This document shows positions 7,153 through 15,579 of a stretch of DNA of 21,519 nt, piece by piece. The position numbers were made by a program, and so were the translations under genes. The notes under the pieces were generated by a model. That model was given only the letters and a program-made list of their open reading frames with translations. It was not told the origin of the DNA and did not search any database. The stretch covers positions 1-21,519 of the forward strand of contig JAUXNZ010000147.1 in assembly GCA_030682595.1 (NCBI GenBank), read 5' to 3'. The stretch's first letter is position 1. Every line of letters begins with the position of its first letter. This stretch comes from Rhodocyclaceae bacterium. Lineage in GTDB: Bacteria > Pseudomonadota > Gammaproteobacteria > Burkholderiales > Rhodocyclaceae.

Positions 7153-8513
7153 TGGCCCTGCTACAAGCGATCAACCCCTTGCTCTCCGCCGGTTGGCAGC
7201 GGGATGGGCACGAGTGGCGTCTGGAAAACGATACCGGCTGGCGCCTCAAGGACTTCGAGGCGCGCGGCGGCTATCAGTCGCTCAGAAAAATTCTTGCCGC
7301 GAAGATGTCACCCGACGATGTCATCGCCGAAGTCAAGAAATCGGTGCTGCGCGGACGTGGCGGAGCGGGCTTTCCGACCGGCCTCAAATGGAGCTTCATG
7401 CCCAAGGCGGCGCCGGAAAAATACATTGTCTGCAATACCGACGAAGGCGAACCTGGCACCTTCAAGGACCGTGATATTCAGCGCTTCGACCCACATGCCG
7501 TCATCGAGGGCATGATCATCGCCGCGTACGCGGTCGGCGCCTGCCGCGGTTACAACTACATTCACGGCGAAATTTACGAGCTGTATCAGCGCTTCGAGCA
7601 GGCGCTGGACGAGGCGCGCGCCGCAGGGCTGATTGGCCAGAACATCCTGGGCTCGGGCTTGAACTTCGAACTGTTCGCCCATCAAGGCTGGGGCGCCTAC
7701 ATTTGTGGCGAAGAGACCGGTTTGCTGGAGTCCATCGAGGGCAAGAAAGGCCAGCCGCGCTACAAGCCGCCGTTCCCCGCGAACGTCGGCCTCTATGGCA
7801 AGCCCACGACGATCAATAACACCGAGACCTTCGCTTCGATACCCTACATTCTGCGGGATGGCGGCGATGCCTTCCTCAATCTCGGCAAGCCGAACAACGG
7901 TGGCACCAAGCTTTTCTCGGTGTCCGGCCACGTAAATCGGCCGGGTAATTTTGAAGTGCCGATGGGTACGCCCTTTCCCAAGCTGCTCGAAATGGCCGGT
8001 GGCATGCGCGGTGGCCGCAAACTGAAAGCGGTGATTCCGGGCGGTTCGTCGGCTCCGGTGCTGCCCGCCGACATCATCATGGATTGCACGCTCGACTACG
8101 ATTCGATTGCCAAGGCGGGTTCGATGTTCGGTTCCGGCGCGGTGATCGTGATGGATGAAACCGTCTGCATGGTCCAGGCGCTGGAGCGTCTGTCCTGGTT
8201 CTATTACGAAGAGTCCTGCGGCCAATGCACGCCCTGTCGTGAAGGCACCGGCTGGCTCTACAAGGTGATCCATCGCATCGAGCACGGCTTGGGCCGTCCC
8301 GAGGACCTTGACCTGCTCTCCGACGTCTCCACCAACATCATGGGCCGCACGATCTGCGCGCTCGGCGATGCGGCCGCCCTCCCGGTGCTGAGCTTCACCA
8401 AGCACTTCAGGAGCGAGTTCGAGTATCACATCGAACACAAAAAATGCCTGGTGCCGCGCGATGTGCAAAAAGCCGGTAGTACTTTCCACACCCGTTTGAT
8501 GGCGGAGAAATAA
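7152..8513 (+). CDS. nuoF: NADH-quinone oxidoreductase subunit F
   Basis: NuoF (453 aa) binds NADH and FMN and holds 4Fe-4S cluster N3; it is where electrons enter complex I. The glycine-rich NADH/FMN site is RGRGGAGFPTGLKW (about 65-79), followed by CNTDEGEPGTFKDR from C94. N3 ligands are C356, C359 and C362 in ESCGQCTPCREG, and C402 in TICALGDAA. The start at 7152 overlaps the nuoE stop, with GGAGG at 7137-7141 ten bases upstream. The N-terminus (about 45 residues before the conserved ARGGYQSLRKIL) seems slightly longer than many relatives. A GC-rich hairpin element of 94 bases separates it from nuoG, breaking the tight spacing of the operon. Confidence 0.97.
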   Translation: MALLQAINPLLSAGWQRDGHEWRLENDTGWRLKDFEARGGYQSLRKILAAKMSPDDVIAEVKKSVLRGRGGAGFPTGLKWSFMPKAAPEKYIVCNTDEGEPGTFKDRDIQRFDPHAVIEGMIIAAYAVGACRGYNYIHGEIYELYQRFEQALDEARAAGLIGQNILGSGLNFELFAHQGWGAYICGEETGLLESIEGKKGQPRYKPPFPANVGLYGKPTTINNTETFASIPYILRDGGDAFLNLGKPNNGGTKLFSVSGHVNRPGNFEVPMGTPFPKLLEMAGGMRGGRKLKAVIPGGSSAPVLPADIIMDCTLDYDSIAKAGSMFGSGAVIVMDETVCMVQALERLSWFYYEESCGQCTPCREGTGWLYKVIHRIEHGLGRPEDLDLLSDVSTNIMGRTICALGDAAALPVLSFTKHFRSEFEYHIEHKKCLVPRDVQKAGSTFHTRLMAEK

Positions 8514-8607
8514 TGCCCCCCCACGCTCGCCTCAACGTCAAGTTCATCGGCTCGCTGCCCCCCACAGGGGGGGTGTTGCCTCCTTGGGGCGGCCCGGCGG
8601 AGGCAAC
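8514..8607. repeat. GC-rich palindromic element between nuoF and nuoG
   Basis: This spacer does not look like ordinary leader sequence. It holds a C-run/G-run hairpin (CCCCCC at 8558-8563, ACA loop, G-run at 8567-8573), then a second perfect inverted repeat described separately. The motifs CCCCCCACGCTCGC, GCTCGCTGCCCCCC and CTTGGGGCGGCCCGGCGG resemble, from memory, a family of repetitive extragenic elements common in betaproteobacteria such as the Comamonadaceae. I cannot confirm copy number from one window. Confidence 0.6.
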
Positions 8608-8608
8608 A
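8574..8608 (+). promoter_or_regulatory. Hairpin covering the nuoG ribosome binding site
   Basis: TGTTGCCTCC (8574-8583) and GGAGGCAACA (8599-8608) are perfect reverse complements, giving a 10-bp stem with a 15-base GC-rich loop. The right arm contains the nuoG Shine-Dalgarno GGAGG (8599-8603) and the A of the nuoG ATG. If it forms in the mRNA, ribosome access to nuoG would be blocked. Whether this regulates translation is inference. Confidence 0.65.
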
Positions 8609-10968
8609 TGCTAGATTTTGAAATCGACGGCAAGGCCCTGCAGGTGCAGGACGGCACGCTGGTCATCGAGGCCGCGCATCAGGCGGGCATCTATATCCCG
8701 CATTTCTGCTACCACAAGAAACTCTCCATCGCTGCCAACTGCCGCATGTGCCTGGTGCAGGTCGAGAAGGCGCCCAAGCCGATGCCGGCCTGTGCAACCG
8801 TCGTCACCAACGGCATGAAGGTTTTCACCCATTCCGATCTGGCGGTGAAGGCACAAAAAAGCGTGATGGAGTTTCTGCTGATCAATCACCCGCTCGATTG
8901 CCCGATCTGCGATCAGGGCGGCGAGTGCCAGTTGCAGGATCTGGCGGTGGGTTACGGCAGTTCCGCCGCGCGCTTCCAGGAAGAGAAGCGCGTGGTGCCC
9001 GACAAGAACCTTGGCGCGCTGATCAGCACCGACATGACCCGGTGCATCAATTGCACCCGCTGCGTGCGCTTTACGCAGGAAATCGCCGGGTTGATGGAAC
9101 TGGGGCAGGCCTTCCGCGGCGACCGCGCCGAAGTCATGTCCTTCATGGAAAAAACGGTCGATTCAGAGCTTTCCGGCAACGTGATCGACCTTTGCCCGGT
9201 GGGCGCGCTGACCTCCAAGCCCTTCCGCTACTCGGCCCGCACCTGGGAACTGGCGCGGCGCAAATCGGTCAGCCCGCACGATGCCCTGGGCAGCAATCTG
9301 ATCGTGCAGACCCAGCACAATCGTGTGATGCGTGTGCTGCCGCTCGAAAACGAGCAGATCAACGAGTGCTGGCTTTCGGACAAGGAACGTTTTTCCTACG
9401 CAGGACTGAACTCCGCAGAGCGTCTCACCAAACCGATGGTCAAGCAGGGCGGCCAGTGGCAGGAAGTCGACTGGAACGTCGCGCTCGACTACGCGGCTCA
9501 CGCGCTACGCGATGTGGCCAAGAACCATGGCGCCGCAAACATCGGTGCACTCGTGAGTCCGCACGCCACACTCGAAGAGATGGCGCTGTCTGCCAAGCTG
9601 ATGCGTGGCATCGGTAGTGACAACATAGACTTCCGCTTGCGTCAGTCCGACTTTACGGCCGACGGCAAACGCCAGGGTACGCCCTGGCTGGGCATGAAGA
9701 TTGCCGAAATCAACGCGCTTGACCGCGTGCTGGTGGTCGGCAGCTTCCTGCGCAAGGATCACCCATTGATCGCGCAGCGTTTGCGCCAGACGGCGAAGAA
9801 AGGCACGCAGGTTTCGCTGATCCACTCGGCCGCTGATGACCTGTTGTTCAAACTATTCGCCAAAGCGATTGTTGCACCAACGCAATTGCCCGCGCAACTT
9901 GCCGAAGTGGTCAAGGCCGTCGCCGAACTCAAAGGTGCGGCGAGCGATCCGGCGCTGGCAAAAGTCAGCGCTGGCGGGACGGCGTCAGCCGGTTCCGTCG
10001 CCAACGCGGAGGCGGCGAGGCAAATTGCTGCCAGCCTGGTTTCCGGCAGCCATGTCGGGATACTGCTGGGCAATTTTGCCCAGCAACACCCGCAGGCCGC
10101 CACGCTCAATGCACTGGCCCAACAACTGGCGGGTTTGCTTGGCGCGAAATTCGGCTTCCTGGGCGAAGCCGCCAACAGTGTCGGCGGTTTTGTCGCCACT
10201 GCCGTGCCGTCCGCAGCGGGTCTGAATGCCGCCGCCATGCTGGCGGCCCCGCGCAAGGTCTATCTGTTGCTGGGCGCGGAACCGGAACTCGATTGCGCCG
10301 ACGGCGCGCGCGCCCTGGCGGCGCTGCAGCAGGCCAGCAGCGTGATCGTGCTCTCGTCCTTCAAGTCGCGAGCCGCGCTTGATTACGCCGATGTGCTGCT
10401 GCCGGTTTCACCCTTCAGCGAAACGTCCGGCACTTTTGTCAATACCGAAGGTCGCGCACAAAGTTTTTATGCCGTGACCAAGCCGCAGGGCGAAGCCCGT
10501 CCGGCCTGGAAAGTGCTGCGCGTGCTGGGCAACCTCCTCGAACTTGACGGTTTTGGCTACGACAGCTCGGAGCAGGTGCGCGACGAGGTGCTGGGTGGCA
10601 AGCCTGAATTTGTATCTGGCCTCGACAATCGTCTCGCTGGTGTTGCCATCGAACTGCCGGCAGCAGGTGGGGTGGAGCGCATTGCCGATGTGCCGATCCA
10701 TTTTGCCGACGCTTTGGCGCGACGGGCGCCGGCTTTGCAGGCGACGGTCGACGCGCTTGCCCCGACTGCGCGCATGAACGCCGCGATGCTGGCAAAGCTG
10801 GGTGTGACTGCGGGTGATAACGTAAAAGTCGGCGCTGGCGGGACGGCGACTCTGGTCGCTCAACTCGATGCTGGCGTGCCTGACAACTGCGTCCGGATCG
10901 CGGCGGCGCATGCCTCGACGGCCGGACTTGGCGCAATGTTTGCAACCATGACCGTGGAACGCCTGTGA
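8608..10968 (+). CDS. nuoG: NADH-quinone oxidoreductase subunit G
   Basis: NuoG (786 aa) is the large Fe-S subunit of the NADH arm, carrying electrons from NuoF towards NuoI. An N-terminal 2Fe-2S ferredoxin domain has C34, C45, C48 and C62 (N1b). H94, C98, C101 and C107 form the His-ligated N5 motif, and C146, C149, C152 and C196 form N4. The rest is a molybdopterin-oxidoreductase-like domain without the cofactor's job. The ATG at 8608 has GGAGG four bases upstream and gives the standard ferredoxin start; a TTG at 8584 is in frame but unlikely. Two copies of the 24-bp repeat lie in frame, encoding KVSAGGTA (452-459) and KVGAGGTA (740-747). An Ala-rich stretch around 440-475 is variable in the family. 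The stop overlaps the nuoH ATG (TGATG). Confidence 0.97.
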   Translation: MLDFEIDGKALQVQDGTLVIEAAHQAGIYIPHFCYHKKLSIAANCRMCLVQVEKAPKPMPACATVVTNGMKVFTHSDLAVKAQKSVMEFLLINHPLDCPICDQGGECQLQDLAVGYGSSAARFQEEKRVVPDKNLGALISTDMTRCINCTRCVRFTQEIAGLMELGQAFRGDRAEVMSFMEKTVDSELSGNVIDLCPVGALTSKPFRYSARTWELARRKSVSPHDALGSNLIVQTQHNRVMRVLPLENEQINECWLSDKERFSYAGLNSAERLTKPMVKQGGQWQEVDWNVALDYAAHALRDVAKNHGAANIGALVSPHATLEEMALSAKLMRGIGSDNIDFRLRQSDFTADGKRQGTPWLGMKIAEINALDRVLVVGSFLRKDHPLIAQRLRQTAKKGTQVSLIHSAADDLLFKLFAKAIVAPTQLPAQLAEVVKAVAELKGAASDPALAKVSAGGTASAGSVANAEAARQIAASLVSGSHVGILLGNFAQQHPQAATLNALAQQLAGLLGAKFGFLGEAANSVGGFVATAVPSAAGLNAAAMLAAPRKVYLLLGAEPELDCADGARALAALQQASSVIVLSSFKSRAALDYADVLLPVSPFSETSGTFVNTEGRAQSFYAVTKPQGEARPAWKVLRVLGNLLELDGFGYDSSEQVRDEVLGGKPEFVSGLDNRLAGVAIELPAAGGVERIADVPIHFADALARRAPALQATVDALAPTARMNAAMLAKLGVTAGDNVKVGAGGTATLVAQLDAGVPDNCVRIAAAHASTAGLGAMFATMTVERL
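9961..9984 (+). repeat. 24-bp dispersed repeat, copy 2 (inside nuoG)
   Basis: It has A instead of G at position 7 and G at position 16, and otherwise matches consensus. It lies in nuoG reading frame and encodes KVSAGGTA, residues 452-459, in an Ala/Gly/Ser-rich linker. Its flanks share nothing obvious with those of the other copies. Confidence 0.85.
10825..10848 (+). repeat. 24-bp dispersed repeat, copy 3 (inside nuoG)
   Basis: This is an exact match to the consensus with G at position 16. It is in the same reading frame as copy 2 and encodes KVGAGGTA, residues 740-747, in the C-terminal domain after GVTAGDNV. Confidence 0.85.
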
Positions 10969-12041
10969 TGGAAGCCCAGCTCCTCCAATTCCTTCAGACA
11001 CAGCTGGGCTCGCAGTGGCCCACTTTCGAACCCCTCTGGCCGGCGGTCTGGGCGCTCCTGCAAGTCGTGGCTATTCTTGCGCCGCTGGTGTTGGCGGTGG
11101 CGTACCTGCCGTACTTCGAGCGCAAGGTCATCGCCTACATGCATGTGCGGATCGGCCCCAACCGTGTCGGCCCTGCCGGTCTGCTGCAGCCGATTGCCGA
11201 TGCGCTCAAGCTGGTGTTCAAGGAAGTCATCATTCCGACCAAGGCCAGCAAGGGGCTGTATATCCTCGGTCCGATCATGGCTCTTGCGCCGGCACTGGTG
11301 GCCTGGGCAGTCATCCCCTTCGACGCCGGTCTGGTGATGGCGGATCTCGATGTCGGCTTGCTCTATCTGCTGGCAATCAGTTCCCTCGGCGTCTATGGCA
11401 TCATCATTTCAGGCTGGGCCTCGAACTCAAAATATGCCTTCCTCGGCGCGATGCGCTCGACTGCCCAGATGGTGTCCTACGAGATTTCGATGGGCATGGC
11501 GCTGGTCGTGGTGTTGATGGTCTCGAACAGTCTGAACCTTTCCGCCATTGTCGCGGGCCAGAACCAGGGGATGTTCGTCGATTTGGGGCTCGGCTTCCTG
11601 TCGTGGAACTGGTTGCCGCTGCTGCCGATGTTCATGGTGTTCCTGATTTCCGGCGTGGCTGAAACCAACCGCGCGCCGTTCGACGTGGTCGAAGGCGAGT
11701 CGGAGATCGTCGCCGGCCACATGGTCGAATACTCGGGCATGGCCTTCGCGCTGTTCTTCCTCGCCGAATATGCCAATATGATTCTGATTTCGGCGGCAGT
11801 GTCGATCTTCTTCCTGGGTGGCTGGTTGTCCCCGGTGGGTTTCCTGCCGGACGGCATCTGGTGGCTGATTGCCAAGATTTCGGTGATTTTGTTCCTGTTC
11901 CTCTGGTTCCGCGCGACGTTTCCGCGTTATCGATACGACCAGATCATGCGCTTGGGTTGGAAGGTGTTCCTCCCGCTGTGCTTCCTCTGGATTGTTGTCG
12001 TCGGCGGTTGGATGTTGTCGCCGCTCAATATCTGGAAATAA
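10968..12041 (+). CDS. nuoH: NADH-quinone oxidoreductase subunit H
   Basis: NuoH (357 aa) is the membrane subunit that closes the quinone chamber and links quinone reduction to the proton pumps. It is strongly hydrophobic, with about eight membrane helices. Family signatures are AYLPYFERKVIAYMHVRIG (45-63) followed by NRVGPAGLLQPIADALKLV (65-83), and the acidic loop ETNRAPFDVVEGESEIVAG (232-250), which faces the quinone site. The ATG at 10968 overlaps the nuoG stop. A GTG one codon earlier is possible but adds only one residue. Overlap suggests translational coupling with nuoG. nuoI follows after 18 bases. Confidence 0.98.
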   Translation: MEAQLLQFLQTQLGSQWPTFEPLWPAVWALLQVVAILAPLVLAVAYLPYFERKVIAYMHVRIGPNRVGPAGLLQPIADALKLVFKEVIIPTKASKGLYILGPIMALAPALVAWAVIPFDAGLVMADLDVGLLYLLAISSLGVYGIIISGWASNSKYAFLGAMRSTAQMVSYEISMGMALVVVLMVSNSLNLSAIVAGQNQGMFVDLGLGFLSWNWLPLLPMFMVFLISGVAETNRAPFDVVEGESEIVAGHMVEYSGMAFALFFLAEYANMILISAAVSIFFLGGWLSPVGFLPDGIWWLIAKISVILFLFLWFRATFPRYRYDQIMRLGWKVFLPLCFLWIVVVGGWMLSPLNIWK

Positions 12042-12059
12042 GAGAGGACGACACTGGAC

Positions 12060-12560
12060 ATGGCTGCAATGAAAGACTTCCTTAAAAGCTTTTTCCTCGT
12101 TGAACTATTCAAGGGCATGGCGCTGACCGGGCGGTACTTTTTCGCCCGCAAGATTACCGTGCAGTATCCGGACGAAAAAACTCCGATGGGATTTCGGTTT
12201 CGTGGCCTTCATGCCCTGCGGCGTTATCCGAATGGCGAAGAGCGCTGCATCTCCTGCAAGTTGTGCGAAGCGGTCTGTCCGGCAATGGCAATCACCATCG
12301 AAGGCGCGGAGCGTGTCGACGCAAATGGGCAACAGTCGCGCCGCACCACCCGCTACGACATCGATCTGACCAAGTGCATCTTCTGCGGATTCTGCGAAGA
12401 AGCCTGCCCGGTCGATGCCATCGTCGAAACGCACATTTTCGAATATCACGGTGAAACGCGCGGCGATCTTCACTACACCAAGCAAATGCTGCTGGCCAAT
12501 GGCGATCGATACGAAGCTGAAATCGCCAAAAACCGCGCGTTGGACGCCCCCTACAGGTAG
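12060..12560 (+). CDS. nuoI: NADH-quinone oxidoreductase subunit I
   Basis: NuoI (166 aa) carries the two 4Fe-4S clusters N6a and N6b that pass electrons to N2 in NuoB. The two ferredoxin motifs are C63, C66, C69 and C73 in CISCKLCEAVCP, and C106, C109, C112 and C116 in CIFCGFCEEACP. The amphipathic N-terminal segment FLKSFFLVELFKGMALTGRYF lies on the membrane surface in known structures. GAGAGG around 12042-12047 lies 12 bases before the ATG at 12060; the ATG at 12069 (residue 4) is an alternative start. nuoJ begins 10 bases after the stop. Confidence 0.97.
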   Translation: MAAMKDFLKSFFLVELFKGMALTGRYFFARKITVQYPDEKTPMGFRFRGLHALRRYPNGEERCISCKLCEAVCPAMAITIEGAERVDANGQQSRRTTRYDIDLTKCIFCGFCEEACPVDAIVETHIFEYHGETRGDLHYTKQMLLANGDRYEAEIAKNRALDAPYR

Positions 12561-12570
12561 CAGGCAGACA

Positions 12571-13218
12571 ATGGAATTCAAAACCTTCGTCTTTTATGTC
12601 CTTGCAGCAATCATGCTGCTGGCCGCGCTGCGCGTGATCACTGCCAAGAACCCGGTGCATGCAGTGTTGTTTCTCGTGCTGTCCTTCTTTTCCGCGGCCT
12701 GTCTGTGGCTGCTCCTGCAGGCCGAGTTTCTTGCCATCGTGCTGATCATGGTCTACGTGGGCGCCGTGATGGTGTTGTTCATGTTCGTGGTGATGCTGCT
12801 CGATATCGATATTGAACGCTTGCGCCATCGCTTCTGGAGCTATCTGCCGCTGGGGGCGATGATCGGTCTGTTGATCGTGGTGCAGATGGCGCTGGTGCTG
12901 TCCGGCAAGTACTTCAGTGCCGAAGTTTTGCCGGGTCATTCGATGCCTGCTGACTACAGTAATACCAAGGAGCTTGCCCGCCTGCTCTTTGCCGAATACT
13001 ACTACCCGTTCGAAATTGTCGGCGCCATCCTGCTGGTCGGCATCATTGCGGCCGTCATGCTGACGCTGCGGCAGCGCAAGGACACGAAATATCAGAAACC
13101 CGCGGAGCAACTTGCTGTCAAGCGCAATGATCGTGTCCGCATGGTCAGCATGGCAGCCGAAAAAGACGAACCATCTGTCGATCCGGCTACCACGGCAGAA
13201 AAGCGGGAAGGTCAATAA
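12571..13218 (+). CDS. nuoJ: NADH-quinone oxidoreductase subunit J
   Basis: NuoJ (215 aa) is a membrane subunit of complex I with five predicted helices, close to NuoA and NuoK. The conserved core is ITAKNPVHAVLFLVLSFFSA, LQAEFLAIVLIMVYVGAVMVLFMFVVMLLD, which contains the pi-bulge helix known to twist during turnover, and YYYPFEIVGAILLVGIIAAVMLTLR. After the last helix, about 35 hydrophilic residues form a charged tail, as in many betaproteobacteria. The ATG at 12571 gives the usual N-terminus MEFKTFVFY; an upstream in-frame ATG would overlap most of the end of nuoI. The ribosome site is weak (CAGGCAG). nuoK starts three bases after the stop. Confidence 0.96.
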   Translation: MEFKTFVFYVLAAIMLLAALRVITAKNPVHAVLFLVLSFFSAACLWLLLQAEFLAIVLIMVYVGAVMVLFMFVVMLLDIDIERLRHRFWSYLPLGAMIGLLIVVQMALVLSGKYFSAEVLPGHSMPADYSNTKELARLLFAEYYYPFEIVGAILLVGIIAAVMLTLRQRKDTKYQKPAEQLAVKRNDRVRMVSMAAEKDEPSVDPATTAEKREGQ

Positions 13219-13221
13219 GCC

Positions 13222-13527
13222 ATGCTGTCACTCTCCCACTACCTGATCCTCGCGGCGATGCTTTTTTCCATCAGCATCGTTGGCATCTTCCTCAACCGCA
13301 AGAACATCATCGTTCTTTTGATGGCCATCGAGTTGATGCTTCTTTCGGTGAACATGAACTTCGTCGCCTTCTCGCACTATCTCAACGACGCCGCGGGCCA
13401 GTTGTTCGTCTTCTTCATCATGGCCGTCGCGGCTGCCGAAGCCGCCATTGGCCTGGCGATTCTTGTGGCGCTGTTCCGCAACCTCTCGTCCATCCATGTC
13501 GATGATCTCGACAGCCTGAAAGGGTGA
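13222..13527 (+). CDS. nuoK: NADH-quinone oxidoreductase subunit K
   Basis: NuoK (101 aa) is a three-helix membrane subunit, homologous to MrpC, that contributes to the first proton path. The two conserved membrane glutamates are E37 in LLMAIELMLLSVNMNF and E73 in VAAAEAAIGLAI, matching E36 and E72 of the E. coli protein. Length is normal. GAAGGT upstream (about 13207-13212) is an acceptable ribosome site. nuoL begins nine bases after the stop. Confidence 0.98.
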   Translation: MLSLSHYLILAAMLFSISIVGIFLNRKNIIVLLMAIELMLLSVNMNFVAFSHYLNDAAGQLFVFFIMAVAAAEAAIGLAILVALFRNLSSIHVDDLDSLKG

Positions 13528-13536
13528 TTCGCTGAC

Positions 13537-15543
13537 ATGAAGACCCTTTATCTCATCGTACCGTTCGCTCCGCTGCTGGGCGCCATCATCGCCGGATTTT
13601 TCGGTGGGCTGATTGGCCGCGTCGGCGCGCATGTCGTCACCATCCTCGGCGTCACCATTTCCTTTCTGGCTTCGCTGGTCATTTTGCAGGATGTCATGGC
13701 CGGCAATACCTTCAATGGCGACCTCTACACCTGGCTGGAATCGGGCGGCCTGAGTCTGAAGATCGGATTCCTGATCGATCAGCTGACGGTCGTGATGATG
13801 GTTGTCGTCACCTTCGTTTCGCTGATGGTGCATATCTACACCATCGGTTACATGGCGCACGACGAGGACAACTGGCCGGCCGGCAGCAAGGCCGGCACAA
13901 ATAGCTACCAGCGTTTCTTTGCCTATATCTCGCTGTTTACCTTTTCGATGCTGATGCTCGTCATGAGCAACAACTTCGTCCAGCTCTTCTTCGGCTGGGA
14001 AGCGGTCGGCCTGGTGTCCTACCTGTTGATCGGCTTCTGGTCGACCCGGCCGACAGCCATCTACGCCAACCTCAAGGCATTTCTGGTTAACCGCGTCGGC
14101 GATTTCGGTTTTCTTCTCGGCATCGGCCTGATCGCCGCCTATGCCGGCAGCCTTGACTACGCCACCGTCTTCGGCATGTCCAAGGAACTCGCGACCATTA
14201 CCGAAAGCGTCACCGGTTGGCCGCTGATCACCGCCATCTGCATCGGTCTGTTCATTGGCGCGATGGGCAAGTCGGCGCAGTTCCCGCTGCACGTCTGGCT
14301 GCCTGATTCGATGGAAGGCCCGACGCCGATCTCCGCGCTGATCCACGCCGCGACCATGGTCACGGCCGGTATCTTCATGGTTGCGCGCATGTCGCCGCTG
14401 TTCGAGCTGTCCGACACCGCGTTGTCCTTCGTCATCGTCATCGGCGCGATCACCACGCTGTTCATGGCGCTGATCGCCATCGTGCAGACCGACATCAAGC
14501 GCGTGGTCGCCTATTCGACGTTGTCGCAACTCGGCTACATGACCATGGCGCTCGGCGCCTCGGCTTATTCGGTCGCCATCTTCCACCTGATGACGCACGC
14601 CTTCTTCAAAGCGGTGCTGTTCCTCGGCGCCGGCTCGGTGATCATCGCCATGCACCACCAGCAGGACATGCGCAAGATGGGGGGGTTGCGCAAGTATCTG
14701 CCGATCACCTACGCGACGATGCTCATTGGCGCAATCGCCAACGCCGGCCTGCCTCCCTTCGCCGGATTCTTCTCCAAGGATTCGATCATCATGGCGGTGC
14801 AGGCATCGCAGATTCCTGGCGCTACCTTCGCCTATGTCTGCGCGCTGGCGGCGGTGTTTATCGGCGGTCTGTATTCCTTCCGGCTCATTTTCTTCACTTT
14901 CCACGGCAAAGAGCGTTTTCGCGAGCAGGCGCATGACGCCCATCACGGCCATGGTCACCATGGTGTGCACGTTCCCCATGAATCGCCCAAGGTCGTCACC
15001 GTGCCGCTGATCTTGCTGTCAATCCCGGCAATTGCTTCCGGCTGGCTGATCGGTTCCTTCCTCTACGGCAGCTGGTTCGGCGACGCGATCTACATTGCCG
15101 ATGCGCATGCCGGCATGGCGCAACTGCAGGCGGCCTTCACGGGGGTATTCGGCATGATGGCGCACGGCGTGGTGACGCTGCCATTCTGGCTGGCGCTTGC
15201 CGGCGCGGTGACGGCCTGGTTCCTCTACATCAAACGCCCCGACCTGCCGGCGGTCATCAAGCGGAAGTCGGGCGTGCTGGCAACCATCCTCGAAGAGAAA
15301 TATGGCTTCGACAAGTTCAACGAGTGGTTCTTTGCCGGTGGCGCGCGCGGCCTGGGTCGCGGCCTCTGGAAGGTCGGCGACCAGACACTGATCGATGGCG
15401 TGGCGGTGAATGGTTCGGCGCGCCTGGTGGGCTGGTTCTCCAGTGTCGTGCGCCTGATCCAGTCCGGCCACATCTATCAATATGCGTTCTCCATGATCAT
15501 CGGCGTGTTTGTGCTGCTGACCTTGTGGTTGAACCGGGTTTGA
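13537..15543 (+). CDS. nuoL: NADH-quinone oxidoreductase subunit L
   Basis: NuoL (668 aa) is the distal antiporter-like proton-pumping subunit of complex I, with a long lateral helix at its C-terminus. The channel residues are E155 in FFGWEAVGLVSYLLIGFW and K245 in GAMGKSAQFPLHVWLPD, followed by EGPTPISALIHAATMVTAG. A His-rich loop (about 467-485, HDAHHGHGHHGVHVPHES) lies between late membrane helices; such loops are common in proteobacterial NuoL but vary in length. The C-terminal helix region FDKFNEWFFAGGARGLGRGLW precedes the last membrane segment. nuoM follows after 36 bases. Residues and length are normal. Confidence 0.98.
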   Translation: MKTLYLIVPFAPLLGAIIAGFFGGLIGRVGAHVVTILGVTISFLASLVILQDVMAGNTFNGDLYTWLESGGLSLKIGFLIDQLTVVMMVVVTFVSLMVHIYTIGYMAHDEDNWPAGSKAGTNSYQRFFAYISLFTFSMLMLVMSNNFVQLFFGWEAVGLVSYLLIGFWSTRPTAIYANLKAFLVNRVGDFGFLLGIGLIAAYAGSLDYATVFGMSKELATITESVTGWPLITAICIGLFIGAMGKSAQFPLHVWLPDSMEGPTPISALIHAATMVTAGIFMVARMSPLFELSDTALSFVIVIGAITTLFMALIAIVQTDIKRVVAYSTLSQLGYMTMALGASAYSVAIFHLMTHAFFKAVLFLGAGSVIIAMHHQQDMRKMGGLRKYLPITYATMLIGAIANAGLPPFAGFFSKDSIIMAVQASQIPGATFAYVCALAAVFIGGLYSFRLIFFTFHGKERFREQAHDAHHGHGHHGVHVPHESPKVVTVPLILLSIPAIASGWLIGSFLYGSWFGDAIYIADAHAGMAQLQAAFTGVFGMMAHGVVTLPFWLALAGAVTAWFLYIKRPDLPAVIKRKSGVLATILEEKYGFDKFNEWFFAGGARGLGRGLWKVGDQTLIDGVAVNGSARLVGWFSSVVRLIQSGHIYQYAFSMIIGVFVLLTLWLNRV

Positions 15544-15579
15544 TGGCCTAATTTGACGAGATAATTGGATAACGTGCAG

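Noticed and set aside
8584..8607. TTG start for nuoG, adding eight residues
   Set aside because: The ATG at 8608 has GGAGG at good spacing and gives the usual ferredoxin-domain N-terminus; the extra residues are translated hairpin loop.
13228..14979. Minus-strand open frame of 583 codons across nuoK and nuoL
   Set aside because: Its His/Asp/Glu-rich composition is typical of the antisense of membrane-protein codons; nuoK and nuoL are unmistakable on the plus strand.
14935..14990. His-rich stretch in nuoL as a possible metal-binding insertion
   Set aside because: His-rich loops at this position are common in proteobacterial NuoL; nothing suggests a new function.
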